In this document: piece by piece, positions 8,427 to 15,939 of the stretch
Layout: each line of letters starts with the position of its first letter
Position numbering within the stretch: the first letter of the stretch is position 1
Source: Saprospiraceae bacterium
GTDB lineage: Bacteria; Bacteroidota; Bacteroidia; Chitinophagales; Saprospiraceae
Direction of reading: 5' to 3'
Length of the DNA: 64,000 bases
Assembly: GCA_028285085.1 (NCBI GenBank)
Contig: JANQQI010000112.1
Location: 1-64,000, forward strand
Position numbers and translations under genes: made by a program
The notes under the pieces: model-generated
What the model was told of the DNA's origin: nothing
The model's database searches: none
Seen by the model: the letters and a program-made list of their open reading frames with translations, nothing else

Positions 8427-10110
8427 CTTTTAATCGCACCAGACTGGAATTGAAACTAAAACCCTTAGAGGTGATGGGTACATACTCAGTATTCTTTTAA
8501 TCGCACCAGACTGGAATTGAAACAGGACAGAACTAGCGATGTAGCATACCACGTCGCCGGCTTTTAATCGCACCAGACTGGAATTGAAACTTGTTCACGC
8601 TGGGTCGCGTTAGCGGTAGCAGCAGTCTTTTAATCGCACCAGACTGGAATTGAAACGTAACAGCAAATATGCGCTTACTAGGATCGCACTGAACTTTTAA
8701 TCGCACCAGACTGGAATTGAAACTTAGCTCGGATTCGAAATCTAAATCAAACTTAGTTCCTTTTAATCGCACCAGACTGGAATTGAAACCGTTTATCTTC
8801 AACCTTATAATTATGAAGATGGTATCTTTTAATCGCACCAGACTGGAATTGAAACTCAACGTTATCATCTACAATTACTATAAACTCACCAGCTTTTAAT
8901 CGCACCAGACTGGAATTGAAACATCTTGCAGAGTTGTAATACTTCTGGTTGTCTATTGTCTTTTAATCGCACCAGACTGGAATTGAAACTTGCTCACGCT
9001 GAGTGGCGTTTGCGTTAGCAGCCGTCTTTTAATCGCACCAGACTGGAATTGAAACTACTCACCAGCAGCATAATATCGAAGACTAAGAGATCTTTTAATC
9101 GCACCAGACTGGAATTGAAACTCCATGACCGTTCCGGATCAGGTGCTCAGTCTGGAGCTTTTAATCGCACCAGACTGGAATTGAAACATTATTGATGCAC
9201 TTCGTTCTGATGCTCGCATTAAACTTTTAATCGCACCAGACTGGAATTGAAACTTGTTGAACCTGATATAAGAATCTTGATTGTTGACCTTTTAATCGCA
9301 CCAGACTGGAATTGAAACTTGCTAGATTCTCACAGCCTTGGCAGACGCTGTACTCTTTTAATCGCACCAGACTGGAATTGAAACATAATAGTTTCCGTCT
9401 TTAATTGTCTTTGAATTCATCTTTTAATCGCACCAGACTGGAATTGAAACCCTGTCTTGGTATACAAACAGTCGTTTTACGCTGGACTTTTAATCGCACC
9501 AGACTGGAATTGAAACTCTGAATCACAGCGAATGTTGACAAAAATGGTGTGACTTTTAATCGCACCAGACTGGAATTGAAACTCAGAATCACACCGGATG
9601 TTCACAAATATTGTGTGCCTTTTAATCGCACCAGACTGGAATTGAAACAGGGATGGGGGGTCTTTATCTAAGAAAAGACAATGAACTTTTAATCGCACCA
9701 GACTGGAATTGAAACATGACATGCTTGTGATAATCCGTACCGTCATAACGACTTTTAATCGCACCAGACTGGAATTGAAACCTTCCAGGGATTAATCGGA
9801 GTAGATTCAGAAAAAATCTTTTAATCGCACCAGACTGGAATTGAAACTCGACAAAGTAGGAACAAGCTCACCCATATCGAAAGCTTTTAATCGCACCAGA
9901 CTGGAATTGAAACCCGGAAGAGCCGCCATAAACTAAATTTGGGTTGAGCTTTTAATCGCACCAGACTGGAATTGAAACGACGAACCCTCTGAACAAAAGG
10001 GCGACGTCATAGAACTTTTAATTGCACCAGACTGGAATTGAAACAGTGCTAGTTTACCCCAGCCATTTACTTGTGGGTTACTTTTAATCGCACCAGACTG
10101 GAATTGAAAC
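8427..10110 (+). CRISPR. CRISPR array, 26 repeats of 30 bp with 35-37 bp spacers
   Basis: Repeats begin at 8427, 8494, 8561, 8627, 8694, 8760, 8826, 8893, 8960, 9026, 9092, 9158, 9224, 9289, 9355, 9421, 9487, 9553, 9619, 9686, 9752, 9818, 9884, 9949, 10015 and 10081. The 30-bp unit starts CTTTTAATCGCACC and ends GGAATTGAAAC. All are identical except 10015, which has ATTG for ATCG. The ATTGAAAC end is common in type I-B and type III systems and sets the transcription direction as plus. Two spacer pairs are diverged homologues (8591-8626 with 8990-9025; 9517-9552 with 9583-9618). No cas gene is in the window, so effectors must be elsewhere. Confidence 0.98.
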
Positions 10111-10180
10111 ACTACAGCGACAACCGTTGCGACATCGCCAATTCCCTTTTAATTGTACCAGCTAGAAATCTTTTACTGCC

Positions 10181-10265
10181 ACCCATCCGCTGATGCGGTT
10201 CCTTCGCTTAAAAGTCCCCCGGACTTTTATTCTGATTATAAAATCAGAAATCGCTCAGTCATAAT
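10181..10265 (+). repeat. 85-bp three-hairpin element, copy 1, inside the CRISPR tail
   Basis: The segment folds into three perfect short hairpins: CCGC-TGAT-GCGG, AAAAGTCC-CCC-GGACTTTT and TCTGATT-ATAA-AATCAGA. It occupies the place of a spacer between two decayed repeats. Copy 2 at 10424-10508 is identical at 82 of 85 positions, and two of the three differences are in the loop of the first hairpin, so the stems are preserved. It may be a small mobile palindromic element (REPIN or MITE type) or a structured insert. Confidence 0.8.
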
Positions 10266-10423
10266 TGCACCAGTGTGGAATTGAAACTTCTGAGCGAAAG
10301 GAAGAGCAGACGTATTATAATCACTTTTAATCGCACCAGCATGGAATTGAAACTTTGTATGGTCAATAAATTCCCCTAAGGGATTTGTGCTTTTAATTGT
10401 ACTCGCTTGGAATCTTTTTCTGC

Positions 10424-10508
10424 ACCCATCCGCTGTCGCGGTTCCTTCACTTAAAAGTCCCCCGGACTTTTATTCTGATTATAAAATCAGAAATCGCTCA
10501 GTCATAAT
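10424..10508 (+). repeat. 85-bp three-hairpin element, copy 2
   Basis: Same length and hairpins as 10181-10265, with loop TGTC instead of TGAT in the first hairpin and one further change near its middle. It is likewise placed between a decayed repeat (10390-10419) and a partial repeat ending at 10530. The whole decayed repeat-element-repeat unit is about 141-142 bp in both copies, so it could have arisen by duplication or by two insertions. Confidence 0.8.
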
Positions 10509-10644
10509 CGCACCAGCTTGGAATTGAAACCTATATACGTTGAAGGTCGTAGCTACCTTTTTATCCCTTTTAATTGTATCACGATGGAATTAAAACACCT
10601 TCATTTTTTTAATCAATACCGCACAAGTCCTTCTCCCCACCTCT

Positions 10645-10712
10645 AGCTCCGTAGGAGCGAAAACTATTTAGAATAAAATTGCCAATAACCAAATAAAGCT
10701 CCGTAGGAGCGA
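10645..10712. repeat. Two dispersed CTCCGTAGGAG palindromic repeats
   Basis: The 16-bp sequence AGCTCCGTAGGAGCGA occurs at 10645-10660 and 10697-10712 and again at 18294-18309. The core CTCCGTAGGAG is palindromic. This is a REP-like intergenic repeat. The rest of the gap 10597-11019 shows no gene and no clear promoter. Confidence 0.75.
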
Positions 10713-11019
10713 CACCTTAACCACCCAAGACCAGCAAACATCGCTCTTTTACACATCATCTGATCGGTCATCAAAATTGCTTAGCTCTACCCGATTGAAA
10801 TCCTCAAGATCCAGCTTAGTTTTTCTATCTTTAGTCACTTCAGCGCCGATAGAGAGAAAGCACGATAGAAAAAAGGCCATCAGGCATTGCTGCTTCGTGG
10901 GAGCGGCAGATTAAAGATCTAATGTTCATTAATCTTCGCTTCGTTAAGGCCACAAAAATCTACCATCTCCTGCAACCTCTCCTGGGGCTTAGTGTCTATA
11001 AAACAAAAACAACTACGCG

Positions 11020-13074
11020 ATGAAAACCCTATTCTGGCCTGCAAGCCCTAACACCCTTTTCAACCCTTCTTTTCAATCCTATTTTCTAACGACATTTTTC
11101 CTGATGCTAGGTGTATCGATAAGCAACTCAGCTTACGCTCACAATGGATCCGTATGCTATGCGCATCCCATGTCGAAAGTGACGATCGACGGAGATCTGA
11201 CCGATTGGCCCCAAGGAATGACCATATACCCAGTCGAGCTATTTGACGGAAATAAGCCCGACCACGAGCGAGACTGCAAAGCCCAGTTCCGGGTCGGCTA
11301 CGCTTTGGATAACCGCTCCATCTATATCGGGGTGGAGATTATCGACGATGACTACGTACTCAGTCCCGATAATCCACGCTATGATATGCATGACCTGCAG
11401 GTACTGTACCTCGACCCGGCCCATACGGTGACCAACTCTGGTGTGATTGCCTACGAACTAAGTGAGGATAATCGCAAAATAGTACATCAGGAAGAAATGC
11501 AATGGTACCCGCAAGTGAAAAATGCAAGCTGGGATAATGTGGAAGTGAAGATCAAACGCGAGGGCGACCGCACCGTATACGAATGGCGTATTGCGCTAGG
11601 CGAGAGACTCGTCCCAGGCCATTCCATCGGCTTTGACTATGTCTTTTTTGATAAAGACACCGATGAGGGATTCAAATATTTTAGCTGGGGGGCAGGAGGA
11701 ATGAAGTTTGCGAACTTTCAGAGCCTGGGCGATTTGGTCTTAGTGCCGGCGGCGCAAGAGATGAACACCATCAGTGGCCGCCTGTCTGCGGGCAAGGATG
11801 AAAAAGGAGGCTTTCCGCCGACGGTGACCTTGGAATGTACCAAGCCGGAAGGCTTTTGGCTGAAAGCAATGGTCGATAGCACGGGCTATTATCAAGCCAA
11901 GGTGCCGGTAGGTACCTATACGATTTCAGTACCCAATAAATTGGTCCTTGATGAAGAAGAGGAAAATCCTTTTCGCGTAACGGCAGCACCGATTACTGAT
12001 TTTGTCGTGAAGTCCGGTAAAGCGATGGAGCTACCTACGATTACCCTTAATAAAACTTTTCCTCGGGATATGCTTCCGGCGAAAGGCATCTTGCACAATT
12101 TTAATGCTGCTGCGGGCCGACAGGTGGATGAGTACGTCACCCACTTGCAGCGATTTTATGACATCCCGGGGGTTTCGCTGGCGTTGATCAAGGACGGTGA
12201 TATTGTGTACTATAAAACGTATGGCGTGCAAAACGAGCATAGCCAAGTACCAGTAGAGGAAAGTTCACTTTTTGAAGCCGCTTCGGTTACCAAATCCGTG
12301 TTTGCTTACGTCGTCAATCGATTGGCGGAGCGTGGGGTGATTGATTTAGATAAACCCTTGCACGAGTATCTGCCTTTCGAGGCCATGGAAAAATTCCCGG
12401 ATTATAAACTCATGACCGGCCGCCATGTCCTCACCCACCGAACCGGCTTACCTAATTGGGGAATCGATCTGAAGTTTAAGCCGGGCACGGACTTCGGTTA
12501 TTCCGGTGAAGGTTTTGAATATCTCAAGCGCGTGGTGATGCACATCACCGGCAAGGAGATTACCGAGGTGTTGAAGGAAGAGTTGATTGAGCCAAATGGT
12601 TTGTACAATATGCACTTCTCCCAATTAGAGAAAGGCGTTTTGGAAGAACACGGTGTTTCTGGACACTATGACGCTATTCCAAGTATACAATTTTATCCCG
12701 AAGAGCCAGGCATGGCTTGGAGTATGTTTACCGAAGCGAAAGCCTTTACGGGCTTTGCCAAAGTGATTATGGAACGGAAAGGGCTCAAGCCGGAAACGTT
12801 CAAGTCGTTTTTAGAAATACACACCGAAACGCCGGAATGGTCGGATCCTGATTCGCCCTACAAACAAGGCTTTGGGTTGGGGATCGCGGTACGTGAAACC
12901 CCTTACGGTATTGCCTTCGGCCACGGTGGAAATAACGGCGACTTTGAGTGTATGTATGAAATGTATGATGATTTGAAAATGGGCTACATCGTCTTCACGA
13001 ATTCCAACGTAGGCGATTTCATCGCGCGGGGATTACCAGAATTGTTGGTGGAGGGCAAGAAAAAGAAAAAATAG
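11020..13074 (+). CDS. Secreted CBM9-like / beta-lactamase-family serine hydrolase fusion
   Basis: 684 aa. The N-terminal hydrophobic segment (about 20-40, ending ISNSAYA) is a signal peptide. Residues about 45-245 resemble a CBM9/DOMON-type sugar-binding domain (VTIDGDLTDWP … AQFRVGYALDNRSIYIGVEI … YEWRIALGERL). About 250-345 is a carboxypeptidase-regulatory-like beta sandwich (GYYQAKVPVGTYTISVP). About 360-680 is a class C beta-lactamase/DD-peptidase-like domain with the SxxK motif Ser422-Val-Thr-Lys425, a Tyr motif (YSGEGF) and a terminal HGG box (FGHGGNNGDF). It probably hydrolyses a peptide or ester at the cell surface. A terminator follows. Confidence 0.85.
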   Translation: MKTLFWPASPNTLFNPSFQSYFLTTFFLMLGVSISNSAYAHNGSVCYAHPMSKVTIDGDLTDWPQGMTIYPVELFDGNKPDHERDCKAQFRVGYALDNRSIYIGVEIIDDDYVLSPDNPRYDMHDLQVLYLDPAHTVTNSGVIAYELSEDNRKIVHQEEMQWYPQVKNASWDNVEVKIKREGDRTVYEWRIALGERLVPGHSIGFDYVFFDKDTDEGFKYFSWGAGGMKFANFQSLGDLVLVPAAQEMNTISGRLSAGKDEKGGFPPTVTLECTKPEGFWLKAMVDSTGYYQAKVPVGTYTISVPNKLVLDEEEENPFRVTAAPITDFVVKSGKAMELPTITLNKTFPRDMLPAKGILHNFNAAAGRQVDEYVTHLQRFYDIPGVSLALIKDGDIVYYKTYGVQNEHSQVPVEESSLFEAASVTKSVFAYVVNRLAERGVIDLDKPLHEYLPFEAMEKFPDYKLMTGRHVLTHRTGLPNWGIDLKFKPGTDFGYSGEGFEYLKRVVMHITGKEITEVLKEELIEPNGLYNMHFSQLEKGVLEEHGVSGHYDAIPSIQFYPEEPGMAWSMFTEAKAFTGFAKVIMERKGLKPETFKSFLEIHTETPEWSDPDSPYKQGFGLGIAVRETPYGIAFGHGGNNGDFECMYEMYDDLKMGYIVFTNSNVGDFIARGLPELLVEGKKKKK

Positions 13075-13102
13075 ATTATTATTAATCCAATCTCATTATA
13101 CT

Positions 13103-13136
13103 CCCTTTGATCACTGTTGGTCAAAGGGATTTTTTT
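13103..13136. terminator. Bidirectional Rho-independent terminator
   Basis: Stem CCCTTTGA (13103-13110) pairs with TCAAAGGG (13121-13128), followed by ATTTTTTT. It ends the serine-hydrolase transcript and lies just beyond the stop of the convergent DUF1801 gene. Confidence 0.85.
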
Positions 13137-13521
13137 AGCATTCAATATCTTCTCCAGCTGCCCGCAAGTTAATAGCTTGTTCGATGAATCTAGCAATTTG
13201 GGTACCGTCGACCTCATCCTTAGCTTTAAATCGAATACACCCCTTACCGAGACTCAAGCCCTGTAGCAGTGTTCCTTCGGCGTCAATTTTCTGGATATTG
13301 CCAACGTAGAGACTAACGTAATTTTTTTGCGCATTGAGATGGAAGATACTACCTACAGTATCGCTGTAGCAAAGCATTTTATATTCAATGCCTTCACGGA
13401 GCTGGGGTCCGGCGGTCTGGATAAGATGTCGAATTTGCATTAAAGTGCGTCGCCGCCAATCATCTTCGAGAGCGGTTAAATATTCTTCTGGTGTGGATAC
13501 ATCGTATTGCATGGAACGCAT
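13135..13521 (-). CDS. DUF1801 (YdhG/YjbR-like) protein
   Basis: 128 aa. The pattern MQIRHLIQTAGPQLREGIEYKM-type N-terminus, FHLNAQKNYVSLYVGN in the middle and GKGCIRFKAKDEVDGTQIARFIEQAI at the end is that of the small DUF1801 family found throughout Bacteroidota. Its biochemical role is unknown; structures resemble CyaY/YjbR folds. It is convergent with the serine-hydrolase gene and shares its terminator region. Monocistronic. Confidence 0.85.
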   Translation of the reverse strand: MRSMQYDVSTPEEYLTALEDDWRRRTLMQIRHLIQTAGPQLREGIEYKMLCYSDTVGSIFHLNAQKNYVSLYVGNIQKIDAEGTLLQGLSLGKGCIRFKAKDEVDGTQIARFIEQAINLRAAGEDIEC

Positions 13522-13682
13522 TTAATTTTTTAGAGTATGGAGTGAAATGTAACGAATTTATATATATAATGATAGTTCAATTGAGTCTGTCAAATTACAG
13601 CTTTAATTCGCTTTTTTCGGGATAAATCTTAGGTTTTTTAACTTAGTAGGGGAACGTTTTTGAAAAATCGGTATAAATAAAT

Positions 13683-15233
13683 ATGGAAAGAAAACCTCCT
13701 CGAAAAGCAGATAATCAGAAGGAATCTTCACCTAGCAAAAAAACGGATCGCAAAACATTATTCCAATTTGTGGATCAACGGCCGGAGGCAGTTGTACAAC
13801 GGCAACTTCAGAATGTAGCGTGGAATAGTGGTGTTGTGCAAGCGGGAAGGCGCTTGCGATCTTCATTGAACAAAACCAATTCTACGACCAATCCTCCTAT
13901 CCAACGTAAGATTGATTATAAAAAGAGCTCAACAACGGTTCCTGTCGATAACGACGAAGAAATGCTCGAATTTCTGGTCAGGAAATTTGGAGAGGAACAT
14001 CGGGATATGCTGGCTGCAACTATAGCCGAAGAGGCAAAGAGAGGGAGATCAATTAGCCCTTATTGGTTTTATCAAGGCTTGTTAAGGCATTTTGCTAGTC
14101 AGGTTAGTGAACTAGGAGAGGGAGAAAGAGGCAGGCCTCAGATGCCTACAGATTTTCAAGGGATCAAAGATTTTGCTGTATCCGAGCGAACAACACTATT
14201 AGGATCAGTAGGTCGAATGAAATTTCCAATAATTAAAAATGAAAAGGGTGGTGATCATGCAGAACGCATTTTTATTGATCGGATTGATGAGCTAAGTAGT
14301 AAGAAGGAATTGGATCTATCTGAGGATCCTGAAGTCATCATTACGATTAACAATAGTCCTTGCAATGATCGTTGCGCCAACCTGCTCTCCCAATGGGTGA
14401 GAAGGCATCATCTCACCAATGTTACTGTATATTTTGCCAATCCACATGGGTTTAACGAAAAGTCAACGTTTAGCGAAGACGAATTTGTGCAGGCCCGCAC
14501 AAAATTGCGAAGCGCTGGTATCATGGTTCGCCCTTTCGAACCACGCGATCATATCAGCTCAGCTCATAAAAATCAATTGAGAAGAAGTGGCTTTAGCCGG
14601 TGGAATCGTCGCTATAATACTATGAAAAGTCGACGTAAAAGGGCCAGAGCACTGGGAAGGTTAAGGACGCCTAGCCCGGAGAAAGAATCTGAGTCAAGCA
14701 GAAAACGAGATCGACCTAGACGAAGAAAACGGAGTCGTAGTCGCAGTCGTGAAAAAGATAGGCATAGTTCTAGCCCAAGCGTATCGCCGGCGCGTAGATC
14801 CAAATTCAGATCAAGTCGGTCAAGTGGAAGTGATAGTAGTGAAGTAGTGAGCAGCAGTAGCAGAGCAAAAAGACAAAGAAGGAGAGGACGTGTTAGAGAT
14901 GTGATTCCCGGCCGACTTCGCAACGTTAGTGGGAGTGGTATGAATTGCTTGATTAGGGCTACCTTATTGGCTGCCTTGGGCCATGTTGATGAAGCTTCTG
15001 TAACGATTATTCGAGATGAACTCATTCGACGAGGTGTGGCGCAGGAAGGACGTATGTTGGATCTCGCTGATGAGGCTGGAGCTTACATGATCACCTTTAT
15101 GGTACATAATCATATCCTGGCGGGAAATCGAGGTATTGTTGTATACTACCCCGGCGGTCATCGGCAGGTGCTAGCCGGTGTAAACCCCATCAATCTCTGG
15201 CTGAGCAGAGAACATTTTCAAGCTATCATCTAG
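13683..15233 (+). CDS. Modular toxin/effector: export leader, HAE-PCxxC deaminase, Arg/Ser-rich tract, OTU/papain-like C-terminus
   Basis: 516 aa. Residues 26-76 (FQFVDQRPEAVVQRQLQ … NPPIQRK) match the leader seen on Bacteroidota eCIS-cargo and polymorphic-toxin proteins. Residues about 160-290 form a cytidine-deaminase-like fold with zinc motifs His192-Ala-Glu194 and Pro-Cys227-x3-Cys231 (SPCNDRCANLL). Residues about 315-405 are extremely Arg/Ser-rich (RSRSRSREKDR, RAKRQRRRGR), like eukaryotic SR domains and nuclear-localisation signals. Residues about 410-516 contain NCLIRATLLAAL (Cys422) and a terminal REHFQAII (His511), the Cys/His arrangement of OTU/papain-like peptidases. It may deaminate nucleic acid and cleave ubiquitin-like or other targets in a eukaryotic host (inference). 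No eCIS genes are nearby. Confidence 0.75.
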   Translation: MERKPPRKADNQKESSPSKKTDRKTLFQFVDQRPEAVVQRQLQNVAWNSGVVQAGRRLRSSLNKTNSTTNPPIQRKIDYKKSSTTVPVDNDEEMLEFLVRKFGEEHRDMLAATIAEEAKRGRSISPYWFYQGLLRHFASQVSELGEGERGRPQMPTDFQGIKDFAVSERTTLLGSVGRMKFPIIKNEKGGDHAERIFIDRIDELSSKKELDLSEDPEVIITINNSPCNDRCANLLSQWVRRHHLTNVTVYFANPHGFNEKSTFSEDEFVQARTKLRSAGIMVRPFEPRDHISSAHKNQLRRSGFSRWNRRYNTMKSRRKRARALGRLRTPSPEKESESSRKRDRPRRRKRSRSRSREKDRHSSSPSVSPARRSKFRSSRSSGSDSSEVVSSSSRAKRQRRRGRVRDVIPGRLRNVSGSGMNCLIRATLLAALGHVDEASVTIIRDELIRRGVAQEGRMLDLADEAGAYMITFMVHNHILAGNRGIVVYYPGGHRQVLAGVNPINLWLSREHFQAII

Positions 15234-15240
15234 CTATTTC

Positions 15241-15789
15241 TTAGCTCTGGAAAGGTTGAAGTTGTTGTAAGACCTGAGTAGCTCGTTTTTTAAACGCCAA
15301 GCTATTTTTATCCAGTTGATCTTCGAGAATAGCTTGGAGTTCTATTTTCAGCGTGGGATATTTCTGACGTAGCTGATTCAGAGCAAACAAAGCGTGATTC
15401 TTAGTAGAAACAATGATCTTGGGATCGAGCAGCCAGTTAACCATTAAATCGATGGCTTCGCCTTCAATGGTTTCGGGAACGCCGGCGTATTGGAAAGACT
15501 TGGCGATCGTTCGGTGAAAGTTTTTGATTTTGATTAGAGGACGATCTTGTACCATTTGAGGTATAATCCCTCGGACTCTTTTAGCATCCATTTGACAGAT
15601 ATCTCCTAATAACCAGGCAAAGCGCGTCGAAATATCGGTGTTCATGTATAAAATATCAACGAGCTCCTCCAATGGAATATCATTCAGAATAATGAATTCG
15701 GCCCATTGTTGCCGGTCAGCACCGGTACTTTTACCAATATCGCGAATCAGTTGAATCTTAAAATTGCGGGTTAAAGGAGTTGTCACCAT
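15241..15789 (-). CDS. HEAT-like helical repeat protein
   Basis: 182 aa, almost entirely alpha-helical, with repeat-like pairs (AWLLGDICQMDAKRVRGIIPQM, MVNWLLDPKIIVSTKNHALFAL, FKKRATQVLQQLQPFQ), matching HEAT/armadillo-type repeats. No catalytic motif. It converges on the toxin-like gene with only 7 bp between stops. Function unknown; protein-protein interaction is likely from the fold. A role as toxin antidote is possible but the convergent arrangement is not the usual one. Confidence 0.7.
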   Translation of the reverse strand: MVTTPLTRNFKIQLIRDIGKSTGADRQQWAEFIILNDIPLEELVDILYMNTDISTRFAWLLGDICQMDAKRVRGIIPQMVQDRPLIKIKNFHRTIAKSFQYAGVPETIEGEAIDLMVNWLLDPKIIVSTKNHALFALNQLRQKYPTLKIELQAILEDQLDKNSLAFKKRATQVLQQLQPFQS

Positions 15790-15939
15790 AGTCTAATGCT
15801 TGCTTTGCTCTAGAAATTTAGTGAAATATTTCTAATTATCGAACACTTCACCTCAACTCAATTGTTCAATGGTCTTATAGAATTGTCAAAGTTTATTATC
15901 TTCTGGCCAATTCCTTTTCCACCAAAAGCAACCTAAAAC

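Larger units (their letters stand above)
10111..10596 (+). CRISPR. Degenerate leader-distal end of the CRISPR array
   Basis: After a last ordinary spacer (10111-10145) the repeats decay: 10146-10175 (GTACCAGCTAGAAATC), about 10258-10287 (good 3' half ending GGAATTGAAAC), 10324-10353 (one changed block), 10390-10419 (strongly changed), about 10501-10530 and 10567-10596 (ends GGAATTAAAAC). Normal 36-bp spacers lie at 10288-10323, 10354-10389 and 10531-10566. Two oversized inter-repeat segments hold an 85-bp hairpin element. Decay at this end marks the old trailer of the array. Confidence 0.85.

Noticed and set aside
8533-8868. ORFs crossing the CRISPR array (also 9401-9592 and 9477-9764, minus strand)
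   Set aside because: They consist of translated repeats (FNSSLVRLK, FQFQSGAIK) and spacers; not genes. They did reveal the repeated spacer peptide HTIFVNIRCDS.
8856-9091. Spacers 8856-8892 and 9056-9091 sharing ACTCACCAG
   Set aside because: Only nine bases match, at different offsets; too short to call a related pair.
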